A DNA stretch of 64,000 bases, taken from the NCBI RefSeq assembly GCF_900142165.1, contig NZ_FQZY01000017.1, positions 12,521 through 76,520 on the forward strand, written 5' to 3'. This DNA is from Hespellia stercorisuis DSM 15480 (lineage in GTDB: Bacteria > Bacillota > Clostridia > Lachnospirales > Lachnospiraceae). The position numbers and the translations under genes were made by a program. This document shows, in pieces, positions 44,699-53,851 of the stretch (position 1 is its first letter; the number at the start of each line of letters is the position of its first letter). The notes beneath the pieces were generated by a model that worked only from the letters and a program-made list of their open reading frames with translations, ran no database searches and was not told the origin of the DNA.

Positions 44699-45355
44699 CT
44701 ACACAATATTTCTCAATAATTTCCCAATCAGCTTTTCATTTACCGGAAGAAACACCCCCGCGACCGGTCCCACTAGAAACGCACAGATAATTGTTCCGAT
44801 CCCGAACGAACCGCCAAGCAGAAATCCGATAATTACAAATGAAAAGTCTACAATAATACGCACAATACTAAACTTCTTATGTAATTTATCGCTGATCACC
44901 ACCGCTACAAGATCATTGGGTCCAGTTCCCGCATCCGATTTGATCACAATCGTCATCCCATAGGCTAAAACCGCACAGCCGATTGCAAGCACAACGATCT
45001 TGAAGACAAGTGTGCGCTCACCCAGGGCTAAAAAGGCCAGTGCTCTTGTAAACAGATCGATGATCGGCCCGCCACAGATCATGCAGAGAATTGTGCCGAT
45101 CTTGATGTAACTGCGATCCACAAATAACAGCACGATGATGATCAAAAAGCATAGCATGATATGTGTTTTTCCATGAGTAAGTGCGCTCCACCCCATCAAT
45201 TCAGACAGAGAGCGGTACACGCCCTGCACAAATACATTAAAGGGATCCGCGCCCAAATCCGCCAGCAAAAACAGTGTCACCCCCAGGTGGGCAATCGTCA
45301 GTCCCACCAGTAAGATTACTACCCGAAATACAGTTTCTCTCATACTTCTTTTCAT
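44699..45355 (-). CDS. YitT/YczE-family membrane protein
   Basis: A 218-residue integral membrane protein with about five or six helices, of the YczE/YyaS/YitT type: VGLTIAHLGVTLFLLADLGA, DPFNVFVQGVYR, and LAYGMTIVIKSDAGTGPNDL in the second half. These proteins are widespread in Firmicutes and their transported substrate, if any, is not known. It is a single-gene unit closed by two hairpins. Upstream lies a perfect inverted repeat at 45441-45483. Confidence 0.82.
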   Translation of the reverse strand: MKRSMRETVFRVVILLVGLTIAHLGVTLFLLADLGADPFNVFVQGVYRSLSELMGWSALTHGKTHIMLCFLIIIVLLFVDRSYIKIGTILCMICGGPIIDLFTRALAFLALGERTLVFKIVVLAIGCAVLAYGMTIVIKSDAGTGPNDLVAVVISDKLHKKFSIVRIIVDFSFVIIGFLLGGSFGIGTIICAFLVGPVAGVFLPVNEKLIGKLLRNIV

Positions 45356-45440
45356 ATCATGTCCCCCTCATGTAATAGGCCCAGGCCGTACCATTTTCCA
45401 TATGCACCTACGCTTATTATAACATTTTGAGAGAATATTC

Positions 45441-45483
45441 CTAGTATAAGCCACATAAAGGTATTTAATGTGGCTTATACTAG
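45441..45483. repeat. 16-bp perfect inverted repeat
   Basis: CTAGTATAAGCCACAT and ATGTGGCTTATACTAG flank an 11-base centre, in the 268-base gap between the YitT-like gene and the amidohydrolase operon. It has no T run on either side. It could be the end of the upstream operon's mRNA, or a small mobile repeat. No gene is seen in the gap. Confidence 0.88.
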
Positions 45484-45623
45484 TACATCGTAAACTAAAT
45501 AACTACCCGAAAAGCGCAGGATAGATTTTCGAGAGTAACAGACAAAAAGCCTTAATTCCTTGACTATCTTACCAATAATCAATCGGTAACACAATCAGAT
45601 TTTTTCTAAGATATGTTTTCTTT

Positions 45624-46835
45624 TCAATCAGACACAAGATATTTCCCGGCTCCAAACACAAACTCTCCATTAAGATAAACTGCCTTCACAGATTTCAAGG
45701 CTTCAATATCCACAGATGCATCTCCGTCTGCAATCAGCAGATCTGCGAAAAGACCTTCCTTGATCTGTCCGATTTCTCCGGCCATATCCAGCACTTTTGC
45801 CCCATTCATTGTTCCGATCTGAATGGCCTGCAGCGGCGTAAGACCATATTCCACCATGTATGCCAATTCCTGTGCCACATACAGATCCGTCCTGCCGTCA
45901 GGCGTTATATTGTCTGTCCCTGCGCCCACGAGAACGCCCATATCATAGTATTCTTTGAAATGTTTTTTGTAGCTGTCCGCCGCTGCCCTACTGTAATAAT
46001 ATTCTTGCGGCTTGTCCTCCATCGCAGCATATTTTTCTTCCAGTACATTATAAATTGTTGTATAAGGAAGTATGGTAGGTGTCCACGCTATCCCTTTTTC
46101 AATCATCCGCTGTACCTGCTCTCTGGTCACAAAGGTAGCATGCTCAATGGTGTCAAATCCCGCCTCAATGCACATTCCTATGGATGGCTGCGTTCCTGAA
46201 TGCACCGCCAGCTTCACTCCCAGCCTGTGGCATTCTTCCGCTGCCGCATTCAGCTCCTCCTGGCTGAACTCGCATATGTCTGAGCGGTGGCTTGTCATAA
46301 TTTTGATCCACTTACTTCCATGTTTTACGCGTGTTCTGATTGCTTTTCTGAGCGCATCTATTCCGTCAGTCTCTTCCACGCCTTCTCCAAGTCCGTAAGA
46401 ACTGCCGTGTCCTCCAGTTATACACAATGCAGAACCGCAATATTCCATTCTGGGAATCTTGAAAAATCCGCGTTCAGCTGCTGCCTTCATGGTCATACAG
46501 ACGCCTTCCGGAGAGCCCACATCGCGAAGAGCGGTGATTCCTCTGGAAAATGCATTCTGCGCATGCTTCTGGGTTATAAATCCCATCATGAAATCATTCT
46601 GCACCCGGGGTGCCGGGCGGCACCCCCAATGTCCCAGATGTGCATGCAGATCAACCAGTCCCGGAAGGAGTGTGCTCTCCGGATACTCTACGACCTTCTC
46701 GCCCAGATATCTACCTTTCAACTTATCAGCATTTCCGATTTTCTCAATCTTTCCATCAGCATTCACGTAAAGTGCCGACTTCTCCAGAACTGTTTTTCCA
46801 TCACCTGTTATAATTTTTTTTGCAGAGATAATCAT
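45624..46835 (-). CDS. Amidohydrolase-superfamily metal hydrolase
   Basis: A 403-residue metal-dependent hydrolase of the imidazolonepropionase/Xaa-Pro dipeptidase type. Metal-site residues are HAHLGHWG after strand 1, a central KWIKIMTSH Lys, His in KLAVHSGTQ and DTIEHATF, and Asp in VGAGTDNITPDGR. It hydrolyses an amide or cyclic amide bond, probably in the cytoplasm. It is the last gene of the sigma-54 operon, 30 bases after a membrane protein gene, so it likely acts on the imported compound or its first breakdown product. Confidence 0.85.
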   Translation of the reverse strand: MIISAKKIITGDGKTVLEKSALYVNADGKIEKIGNADKLKGRYLGEKVVEYPESTLLPGLVDLHAHLGHWGCRPAPRVQNDFMMGFITQKHAQNAFSRGITALRDVGSPEGVCMTMKAAAERGFFKIPRMEYCGSALCITGGHGSSYGLGEGVEETDGIDALRKAIRTRVKHGSKWIKIMTSHRSDICEFSQEELNAAAEECHRLGVKLAVHSGTQPSIGMCIEAGFDTIEHATFVTREQVQRMIEKGIAWTPTILPYTTIYNVLEEKYAAMEDKPQEYYYSRAAADSYKKHFKEYYDMGVLVGAGTDNITPDGRTDLYVAQELAYMVEYGLTPLQAIQIGTMNGAKVLDMAGEIGQIKEGLFADLLIADGDASVDIEALKSVKAVYLNGEFVFGAGKYLVSD

Positions 46836-46865
46836 TACTGTTCCTCCATCTGATCATGCATCAAA

Positions 46866-47570
46866 TTAGATTTTTCCTTTTTTATACATCCATAAAGCAA
46901 ACGCAATGGTACCGAATGTGCCTACTAGAGTTGTAACATATGACGGGTTCGGTCCCAAAAAGCTGAATACACCTTTATTTACCATAATGCAGAACGAGAT
47001 ACCTAATGCTAATGCAACCGGAACAATCTTTGGTTTGGACATTGCAAATTGTACAAATACTGCTCCGAATAATGCCGGGAGCAGGAAGTTGAAAGCATCC
47101 AGAACACTTGCCGGCAGATAATTCATGATAATACTGCTTAAGATCGCACCCACCGCCAGAATCGGAATGTTCACAAAACAGGATGTACAAATACCTAATG
47201 TTGATACAACAGAGCCTTCCGGTGTTCCCGGTTCCACTCCCGCCTCCTTCTGTGCCATAACCGCACAGGGCACACGCATATTAGAAGTATTTCCCGCAAC
47301 AACGTTAATATATGTTCCTGCTGAGCCCACAATCGGGAAATTGGCAATTGGTTCTATGAACCATACAACGCCGATTGCGCTGGCTATGGACAGCCATCCT
47401 GTCAGTACTGCAGCAAAAGGAATCTTTACTCCATATACGAGCGCTACCAGTATTGCCGGAATAAAACATAAAACTACGCAGAAATAATTTCCTATTTTTC
47501 CTGTTTTATGAATAGCTTTCAAATAGTTGTTCTGATAAATATCTTCTCTTACATTATCTGGTTTTAACAT
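46866..47570 (-). CDS. Membrane protein, partner of DUF5058 protein
   Basis: A 234-residue integral membrane protein with about six helices. The start at 47570 was chosen over a frame reaching 47660, which would overlap the DUF5058 gene and has no membrane-protein character; AAAGGTAAGG lies upstream. Segments such as NYFCVVLCFIPAILVALVYG, FPIVGSAGTYINVVAGN and PALFGAVFVQFAM alternate with a Gly/Ser-rich re-entrant-like region. I do not recognise a named family. The constant pairing with a DUF5058 protein in this operon suggests a two-subunit carrier for the operon's substrate. Confidence 0.7.
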   Translation of the reverse strand: MLKPDNVREDIYQNNYLKAIHKTGKIGNYFCVVLCFIPAILVALVYGVKIPFAAVLTGWLSIASAIGVVWFIEPIANFPIVGSAGTYINVVAGNTSNMRVPCAVMAQKEAGVEPGTPEGSVVSTLGICTSCFVNIPILAVGAILSSIIMNYLPASVLDAFNFLLPALFGAVFVQFAMSKPKIVPVALALGISFCIMVNKGVFSFLGPNPSYVTTLVGTFGTIAFALWMYKKGKI

Positions 47571-47593
47571 ATTTTCTACCTTACCTTTCTGTT

Positions 47594-48298
47594 TTATAAT
47601 AATGCAGTAATAATCATTGCAGGGAAAATCGCAATTGTAAGACTCCACTGTGAAAGCCATTTAATATCTTTCTTCTTCGCAATAATACAAGCTGCTGCCA
47701 TGATTCCCGCACCGAGCAGACAAGAAATTGTTGTTTTGTTCAGTGCTGTCAGGTATGTAGCATTATTTGCACCGAGTGCTCCTAAAAGTGCTCCTGCCGA
47801 GATGACCGGAAGAATAGATTTCCCCATCTTTTTAACAATAACATTCTGGATCTTGTCCATCTTATCCGATGCAAAGGTTCCGAAAAGTACCCATGGGATA
47901 GATCCCAAAATCATTACCAGAAGCGATGCCATAAACGCATCCTCTGTCATCTTGTCTACACCGACCTGTACTCCCGTAGCTGCCGCTCCAAAGCCTGCTG
48001 CCATAAGTTCAAACATAGAGTTTCCAACAAAAGACAGCCTCATAAATGAAACCGGGCCCCCCATAACCGCCATGACTGCGAACATACCTGCAAGACACGC
48101 AATAGATGGCCCGATTGCCGTGATCGCACTTGTTTTTATCGCTGCCTTTAACTGTTTGTCTTCCAGCCCCATCTCGATTCCTGTCTTATAGGATTTTTTC
48201 CATGATCTTCCTGCCATGAACAGCAGAAATATGACCGGCAAGCTGCATCCTGCCCACATTAAAACACCATTAATACGACTTAAATCCATTAATTCCAT
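47594..48298 (-). CDS. DUF5058 family membrane protein
   Basis: A 234-residue membrane protein with about six helices (VLMWAGCSLPVIFLLFMAGR, SAITAIGPSIACLAGMFAVM, PVISAGALLGALGANNATYL), recognised as DUF5058. The family has no assigned function, but members lie next to M20 amidohydrolases, as here. An Asn/Gly-rich turn in LGANNATYLTALNKTT and the GPS and GGP motifs could form a substrate path. With the 234-residue partner encoded 23 bases downstream it may form a heteromeric permease. Confidence 0.78.
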   Translation of the reverse strand: MELMDLSRINGVLMWAGCSLPVIFLLFMAGRSWKKSYKTGIEMGLEDKQLKAAIKTSAITAIGPSIACLAGMFAVMAVMGGPVSFMRLSFVGNSMFELMAAGFGAAATGVQVGVDKMTEDAFMASLLVMILGSIPWVLFGTFASDKMDKIQNVIVKKMGKSILPVISAGALLGALGANNATYLTALNKTTISCLLGAGIMAAACIIAKKKDIKWLSQWSLTIAIFPAMIITALL

Positions 48299-48316
48299 GA
48301 GTTTATCCTCCTACAT

Positions 48317-49492
48317 TTATCTCTCACCTGATTTTTGCTCTAGTTCCCTTTTCGCATCTGCCACAATCGCCGAATCATTAAAAATGTCCACGCCCGTCAT
48401 TGCCAGTGCTTTTGCCGCTCTGATCGCAATATCCGCGCCCTTTTCACCTTTGCACGCTTCCGCAAATGCTTCTGTATGCGGTACGGCAGGACTGTTCACA
48501 CTGATCATTACCTGAAATGTAGGGATTCTGTGAGATATATTTCCCACATCACTGGATCCCAATCCTTCTGTCGCATCTCTGACATCGATCTGCTCACCCA
48601 TATCTGCAAGATTTTTTTCCACCAGCTTTAACAGTACCTCGCTATTGATCAAATCCATATAGGATACGCCAATTTCCTTGATATCCACAGTGCACCCTGT
48701 TGAAAGTGCCGCACCCCTTGCACAGTTTTTCACGCGCTCTACCAGTTCATTCAGTTCCTCCTTTGTCACCGCCCGGATACCAAACTGTGCCTCCGTCAGA
48801 TCCGGAATGACATTGGTCACAGCACCTCCCTGCTTAATAATCCCGTGAACCCTTGTGCTTGGCTTTGTTGTTACCCTCATCCCATTTACGTTATTGAACA
48901 TTTGAACCACCGCCTCAACGGCACTGATTCCTTTATCCGGGCAAGCACCCGCATGGGCCGGTTTCCCATGGAAGGTGAAGGAATATGCAGCGATCGCCAG
49001 CAAAATATCATTGATTACCGTCTTCGGGCCCGGGTGGAACATCATCGCACAGTCCAGATCATCCATAATTCCCGCCTGATACAGGAGCTCCTTTCCACCG
49101 CCGCTTCCTTCCTCCGAGGGGGTCCCCAGTACCACGATATTTCCAGCATATTCTCCGAGGCCGTCTGCCAGGCCGACCGCTCCCATTACTGCGGAAGACG
49201 CAATAATGTTGTGACCACAGGAATGGCCGTTAGGCAGCGCATCGTATTCGCACAAAAATCCTACCACAGGTCCCTCTCCTGTTCCTCTTTTCTCTGCTCT
49301 GAAAGCAGTTTCAAGACCTGCGACTCCCATTTCCACCGTAAATCCATGCTTTTCAAGAAATTCCTTTAATGCTCTGCTTGACTTGAACTCCTGAAATCCC
49401 AGCTCCGGATTCTCAAAAATATACTCACAAAGTTCCGTGATTTCCGTCCGGTTTTTTTCTATTTCTTCTATCGCTTTATTTTTACAATACAT
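48317..49492 (-). CDS. M20D amidohydrolase
   Basis: A 391-residue di-metal hydrolase of the M20D group, which cleaves N-acyl or N-aminobenzoyl amino acids and related amides. Motifs are LCEYDALPNGHSCGHNI (Asp, His), the catalytic GTPSEEGSGG with Glu-Glu, and MMFHPGPKT (His). A dimerisation lid lies in the middle (about 180-290). The ATG at 49492 overlaps no neighbour. It stands between racemase-like and DUF5058 genes on one transcript, so hydrolysis of an imported amide is its likely step. Confidence 0.9.
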   Translation of the reverse strand: MYCKNKAIEEIEKNRTEITELCEYIFENPELGFQEFKSSRALKEFLEKHGFTVEMGVAGLETAFRAEKRGTGEGPVVGFLCEYDALPNGHSCGHNIIASSAVMGAVGLADGLGEYAGNIVVLGTPSEEGSGGGKELLYQAGIMDDLDCAMMFHPGPKTVINDILLAIAAYSFTFHGKPAHAGACPDKGISAVEAVVQMFNNVNGMRVTTKPSTRVHGIIKQGGAVTNVIPDLTEAQFGIRAVTKEELNELVERVKNCARGAALSTGCTVDIKEIGVSYMDLINSEVLLKLVEKNLADMGEQIDVRDATEGLGSSDVGNISHRIPTFQVMISVNSPAVPHTEAFAEACKGEKGADIAIRAAKALAMTGVDIFNDSAIVADAKRELEQKSGER

Positions 49493-49506
49493 ATTTTCTT
49501 GCCCCT

Positions 49507-50238
49507 TTACTTATTGTTTTCCGGAAAAAATTCTGTAATAGGAAGTTCGCTTACAGAAAGTCCCAGCTTTTCTAATGTGGAATACAGCAGCACCTGGTTC
49601 ACTGAGAGCATCGGAACTTTTATATACCGCCTCACCTCGTCGATAATCGGACGTAGTCTATAGGTCGGACTGTCAAATATGACCGCCTTCACATCGCCAA
49701 AATCCGCCTGTTTCACTTTTTCCAATATCAGATGGCTGTCAATCTGATCAATTATTTCCCTGTTCTCACTCGGATCGTCAAACACGTTGATCATCTTTGT
49801 TACTTCGATTCCATGATTACCAAAAAACAATTGTTCAATCAGTCCCAATTCCACGCCGAAGGCCGAGACAATGGCAATCTTATCTGCCCCGATTCTCTTT
49901 AAAAGCTTTTCCATTTCCAGCGACGGAACGATTACCGGTAATCCACTGCACTGCTCCAGTATATTCACAATCTCGAAGCCTCTGATGCAGCTGCCTGTCA
50001 TACTTGGAACGACAATGATATCCGGATTGCTTTGGGCCAGCTCCTCCACCCTGTCTGGCAGGGAATCTAAAAAACCCATTAGTCCCTCGTAAGAAACAAC
50101 CTCCAATGGAGCATAGGACATGACCAATTCTACGTTTTCAGGCATGCCTCTCCTAAATTCCTGTTCAATCACTGTGCTGAGTGTATTAATTACATTTATT
50201 ACCCCGACTACAAATTGATTCCTGTTCTTTTCCATCAT
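49507..50238 (-). CDS. Asp/Glu racemase superfamily protein
   Basis: A 243-residue protein with the two-lobed fold of aspartate/glutamate racemases, maleate isomerases and AroM. The first-lobe Cys is present (VPSMTGSCIRGF), but the place of the second catalytic Cys reads VIFDSPTYRL, with Asp-Ser instead. A two-base racemase mechanism with two Cys is therefore doubtful. Decarboxylase or isomerase activity with one Cys, as in arylmalonate decarboxylase, is possible. It starts one base before the stop of the opine-dehydrogenase-like gene, which shows tight coupling. Confidence 0.72.
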   Translation of the reverse strand: MMEKNRNQFVVGVINVINTLSTVIEQEFRRGMPENVELVMSYAPLEVVSYEGLMGFLDSLPDRVEELAQSNPDIIVVPSMTGSCIRGFEIVNILEQCSGLPVIVPSLEMEKLLKRIGADKIAIVSAFGVELGLIEQLFFGNHGIEVTKMINVFDDPSENREIIDQIDSHLILEKVKQADFGDVKAVIFDSPTYRLRPIIDEVRRYIKVPMLSVNQVLLYSTLEKLGLSVSELPITEFFPENNK

Positions 50239-50239
50239 C

Positions 50240-51304
50240 CTATTTCACTCCAGTCTCCAGATACCGGTTGATTTCTTCCGGTGTCATTCCATTTAGTCCA
50301 AATCGTTCCATGGTTCTGCCCTGCTCATAAAAATCGGTTCTGTTCAGAGCCGAGGCAATGGCAAGCAGCCCGGCCAGCACCGGCATTTCTATGGCAAAGG
50401 CTCTTCCCAGCGACAGCAGCAGGCTATTTCCCGCATACGCATCCTCTGTAACATATCTGTGGTTTATTCCCGTCGGGCCTTCGAGTCCCCGGAATATATC
50501 CAGCTGTGGATGCTGATCATACTGCATAAGTGCCTTGATTTCTCCTGACGCTCTGCCCATCTCATATCCCATCCTGTCCATTACCTTTTCCTTCTCAGCC
50601 TCGACCACTCCGATCAGTTCCGCGACAGAGGGCGACAAACCGTCCCTGTACAATCTGAAATCTTCCATTGTTTCCATTTTTGCAGTTCCAAGAATGGTTC
50701 CTGCCAAATGAATGGATGTATTGGGTGAATTTAGCGTTGCCTGAAACACATTCTTCACAGGATGACACGGGTATACTTCGCTCAACACTTCTGCAAACCT
50801 GTCATTATCTCCGGACGGGAAAGCAGCTACCGCCTTTTCCTTGTAGGGAAGTGCACTGATCAGGCTGCCATCCGCAAGCAGGCGGCAAGGATATATGTTT
50901 CCCTGCATTTCCCCTGTCAGCACATCTTTTCCTGCTATCTTTTTTTTCAATATAAGTGATGCGCAGCTCCCTGCAGAAAAGCACACCGTCTGGCCGTTCT
51001 TCAGATAAGGCAGCATCAGATCCATGACCGCCTCCTGCCTCTGCGCCATCAGTGAAATCAGAATAATCTCCGCATCTTTTAAGGCTGTTTCAATATCTGT
51101 AGTTATCTTTGCGATGACCGCACGTCCGTTCACCGCATTTCCTGTGATATCTACATACCCCCTTTTCTGGATCGCCTCAAGGTTTTTTGCATGCTCTTTT
51201 TGTTCATATAATGTAACTTTATGCCCTTTCAGCGATAAATCCGCCGCCATCATAATTCCCGTACCACCGCCGCCGATTACAGTAACCTGTTTCATTTTTC
51301 TCAT
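50240..51304 (-). CDS. Octopine/nopaline dehydrogenase family protein
   Basis: A 354-residue NAD(P)-dependent oxidoreductase. The N-terminal Rossmann fold carries VTVIGGGGTGIMMAADLSLK. The C-terminal helical domain with NSPNTSIHLAGTILG and YEMGRASGEI is characteristic of opine dehydrogenases, where a His in the NxxxH pattern (HLAGT) takes part in catalysis. These enzymes make or oxidise secondary amines from an amino acid and a 2-oxo acid. In a catabolic operon with amidohydrolases, oxidation of an opine-like amine is the more likely direction. Confidence 0.82.
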   Translation of the reverse strand: MRKMKQVTVIGGGGTGIMMAADLSLKGHKVTLYEQKEHAKNLEAIQKRGYVDITGNAVNGRAVIAKITTDIETALKDAEIILISLMAQRQEAVMDLMLPYLKNGQTVCFSAGSCASLILKKKIAGKDVLTGEMQGNIYPCRLLADGSLISALPYKEKAVAAFPSGDNDRFAEVLSEVYPCHPVKNVFQATLNSPNTSIHLAGTILGTAKMETMEDFRLYRDGLSPSVAELIGVVEAEKEKVMDRMGYEMGRASGEIKALMQYDQHPQLDIFRGLEGPTGINHRYVTEDAYAGNSLLLSLGRAFAIEMPVLAGLLAIASALNRTDFYEQGRTMERFGLNGMTPEEINRYLETGVK

Positions 51305-51310
51305 CCCTTC

Positions 51311-52723
51311 CTATACAAGCAGTTCATGAATTGCCGACATATCCTCTGCCTTTTCAATATTCAGCACAAAATCAATTACTTTTTCCGTCTGCTGAGGTGT
51401 TAATGCAAAGGAGGCTTCTCTACGGAACAGATCGCAGAACTCTTCTCTGCTCAGCATATCCAGCGGATGCCCTTTGTGGGTTCTTTGCGTCTTGCTGTAT
51501 ACAGTCTTGTCTTTCATTGTAATTGTGACTGTTTTTTCCGGGTGACTGCCATTCTGATAAGTATGGAAACTTTGAAGCAATGTATCTTCCGGATCTTTTC
51601 CGGCTTTTACCCTTCTTGCATATTCCATAATCTTCGGATCCCTGAAGTTTTCCTTTCTGTACCAGTTCGGACCCGGAGCAGGGTCTGCCAGCAATGCCCC
51701 GATTACATATGGCATACTGAATTGTGCCTCCATCAAAGTTTCGAAACCATCTTCGAAGAAATGCATACGGTACTGCGTTGGTGGATTAATAACAATCTCT
51801 TCAATTTCGTCTGCATCAATGTTATTTTCTTTCACAAGCAGATCAACAATTTCGACCGGTGTATTGACCCACATATTTGCAGGCCAGTGTTTTACGAGAA
51901 TGTCCATCATGTAGAATCTGTCGTTCAGTCTTCTGTCAAGCCATGTTCTGTCTGTCACCGTCGTAAGCTGTTCACAGTATGCATGAGGAATATCAAAACA
52001 GTCCAGCAAATTATCAATTCCCTCTTTTGCACACTGGGCAGCAAGCACGCCGTTTTGTGCTGCGATCCCGTGCTGATAATGATAAGCATTGCTCATCGTG
52101 GCCTGCTGCAGATTGGACGGCATTGCCGCAAACAGGACGCCCATGCCGAATGCCTGGTTCATTTCCTCTTTGTTCAGTCCCATCAGTTTCGCTGCCGGTG
52201 TCGCTGTCGCAAAGATCTGCCAGTTTCCCAGTGCCCACCCCTTATTGTGGTCAAAGTCTTCCGGTGGCTGTACCGCCATTGCCACTCTTTGGTATACCTC
52301 ATACGCCGCAACGACCGCCTCCAGATACTCTTTTCCGGTTTTTTTAAGACTTTCTGCCACTGCTGCCGCTACCGGAATGACTCCTGCACTGGGATGCCCT
52401 GTCCATGCACAATCTTCCCAGTCGAGCATATCTGCGATTGTTCCGTTGGCAAATGCTGCACTTGCTGCGGATAATTTGTCACCGCCTACCCACACAGATG
52501 CTTCACCGCCATTTCCCCCATTTGCCGCTTTTGCAACTTTGATTGCCGCTGCTGTCAGATCGATGGGTTTTGCTGCCAGAGATACGCCCAAGGTGTGCAG
52601 TGTAAACATTTTTGCTCTTTCAATCACCTCTTCCGGAATATTTTCATATTTTAATTCCACTGCATAATCAGCTAATTTTTGTGTATAATTTGAATTGTTT
52701 GATGCAAAATATTTTCTTGCCAT
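51311..52723 (-). CDS. MmgE/PrpD family protein
   Basis: A 470-residue protein of the 2-methylcitrate dehydratase (PrpD) superfamily. It starts LADYAVELKYENIPEEVIER, has the conserved DWEDCAWTGHPSAGVIPVA block, and a C-terminal lobe with HKGHPLDMLSREEF. Besides dehydratases the family contains cis-aconitate decarboxylase and iminodisuccinate epimerase. The latter acts on an N-linked dicarboxylate, which would suit an operon with opine-dehydrogenase and racemase relatives. No methylcitrate cycle genes are present. Confidence 0.85.
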   Translation of the reverse strand: MARKYFASNNSNYTQKLADYAVELKYENIPEEVIERAKMFTLHTLGVSLAAKPIDLTAAAIKVAKAANGGNGGEASVWVGGDKLSAASAAFANGTIADMLDWEDCAWTGHPSAGVIPVAAAVAESLKKTGKEYLEAVVAAYEVYQRVAMAVQPPEDFDHNKGWALGNWQIFATATPAAKLMGLNKEEMNQAFGMGVLFAAMPSNLQQATMSNAYHYQHGIAAQNGVLAAQCAKEGIDNLLDCFDIPHAYCEQLTTVTDRTWLDRRLNDRFYMMDILVKHWPANMWVNTPVEIVDLLVKENNIDADEIEEIVINPPTQYRMHFFEDGFETLMEAQFSMPYVIGALLADPAPGPNWYRKENFRDPKIMEYARRVKAGKDPEDTLLQSFHTYQNGSHPEKTVTITMKDKTVYSKTQRTHKGHPLDMLSREEFCDLFRREASFALTPQQTEKVIDFVLNIEKAEDMSAIHELLV

Positions 52724-52742
52724 TTTCTTCTCCCTGTTGTCT

Positions 52743-53732
52743 TTATTCTAAATTGATAAGTTGCCCCATATTTTTCTCCACCGCTCTTCGGTAGACAATG
52801 TCTCCCACCGCCACGTCCAGGGCACCCATGCCCATATGGGTGTACACGATAATCTCGTCATCGTTTTCTCTTCCGGCACAATTTCCGGTCGCCACTTCCC
52901 CCAGATCACCTGTCACGTCGTCCATGCTGAGATTATACTGCGCCAATTGGGGGGCTTTTACGATTTGATGATAATCCGTATCCTTAGAGCCCAAATACCA
53001 TTTATCCGCCTTTCTGGAGCACTCCGGATCCAGATCATTAAAGGAATAGAGCCCGGATACAAAGCATCCTTTTTTCAGCCATTCAAACATGACCACCGGT
53101 TTTCGTGCTGTTGTGACAAGCAGTACGATATCAGCCGGGCTCACTGCCTCCTGCGCACTTTCACATGTTGTTACCAGAATCCTGTCCCCATAGGTTTCTT
53201 TCACTGCTGCCATAGCCTTTGGATTAATGTCGAATACACGCAGTTCCTTCAAATCCGGGAACGCATATAAAAAGCTTTTAATTCCCGCTTTTGCCTCCTC
53301 GCCGCATCCGATCACACTGAGCACCTGCGAAGATTTTTTTGCCAGGTATTGAGCGGCTACAACGCCATGGCCTCCGGCCGTTCTCATGGTAGTAATTGCA
53401 GTTGCTTCTACGATTGCGTAGGGCTGCCCGTTCTCCTCCTTGCTGAGAATCAATATATTTCCATAAGAGGAAGGAATGCCCTGCTGCTGAAATGTATACA
53501 TATTTACCCACTTCATGCCCACTATTTTTTTATTTTTCAAATGTGCCGGCATTGCAATCAATAAATTGGCATTTTCTTTTCCGCTCCAGATTCCCTCCTT
53601 TACTGGATGAAAGATTTCCTTCTTCCCTAATGCAATAAATGTTTCATTTACCGCCTCTAAAACATCCTGCGGGGTAATCAGTTCTTCCACCTCTGTTTTA
53701 GAAATCATTCTTACTTGAATTGGATATTTCAT
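52743..53732 (-). CDS. Ornithine cyclodeaminase/mu-crystallin family
   Basis: A 329-residue NAD(P)-dependent enzyme of the OCD group, which includes ornithine cyclodeaminase, alanine dehydrogenase, ketimine reductase and opine-forming synthases. Signatures are GMKWVNMYTFQQQGIPSSYG in the substrate lobe, TAGGHGVVAAQYLAKKSS and SVIGCGEEAKAGIKSFLYAF in the Rossmann fold. It is the first gene after the sigma-54 promoter. Its likely substrate is an imino acid or secondary amine produced within the same pathway. Confidence 0.85.
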   Translation of the reverse strand: MKYPIQVRMISKTEVEELITPQDVLEAVNETFIALGKKEIFHPVKEGIWSGKENANLLIAMPAHLKNKKIVGMKWVNMYTFQQQGIPSSYGNILILSKEENGQPYAIVEATAITTMRTAGGHGVVAAQYLAKKSSQVLSVIGCGEEAKAGIKSFLYAFPDLKELRVFDINPKAMAAVKETYGDRILVTTCESAQEAVSPADIVLLVTTARKPVVMFEWLKKGCFVSGLYSFNDLDPECSRKADKWYLGSKDTDYHQIVKAPQLAQYNLSMDDVTGDLGEVATGNCAGRENDDEIIVYTHMGMGALDVAVGDIVYRRAVEKNMGQLINLE

Positions 53733-53771
53733 CTCCTCTTTCTCCTTTCTTTCCTACATGCCAATCTATAG

Positions 53772-53787
53772 AGCAATCTCCGTGCCA
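53772..53787 (-). promoter_or_regulatory. Sigma-54 (-24/-12) promoter
   Basis: On the minus strand TGGCAC, five bases (GGAGA) and TTGCT give a perfect match to the sigma-54 consensus TGGCAC-N5-TTGCW. It lies about 40 bases upstream of the cyclodeaminase-family start. The divergent gene encodes a sigma-54 activator with an intact GAFTGA motif. Confidence 0.92.
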
Positions 53788-53851
53788 ACTTTTATTCTTT
53801 TAATTTTTTTCTCTGTTTTCCGCCATTTTCAGCCAAGTATTTATTTTTCTT

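Noticed and set aside
51311-52723. 2-methylcitrate dehydratase of propionate metabolism
   Set aside because: prpB and prpC relatives are absent and the neighbours act on amides and imines, so the name PrpD is used only for the family.
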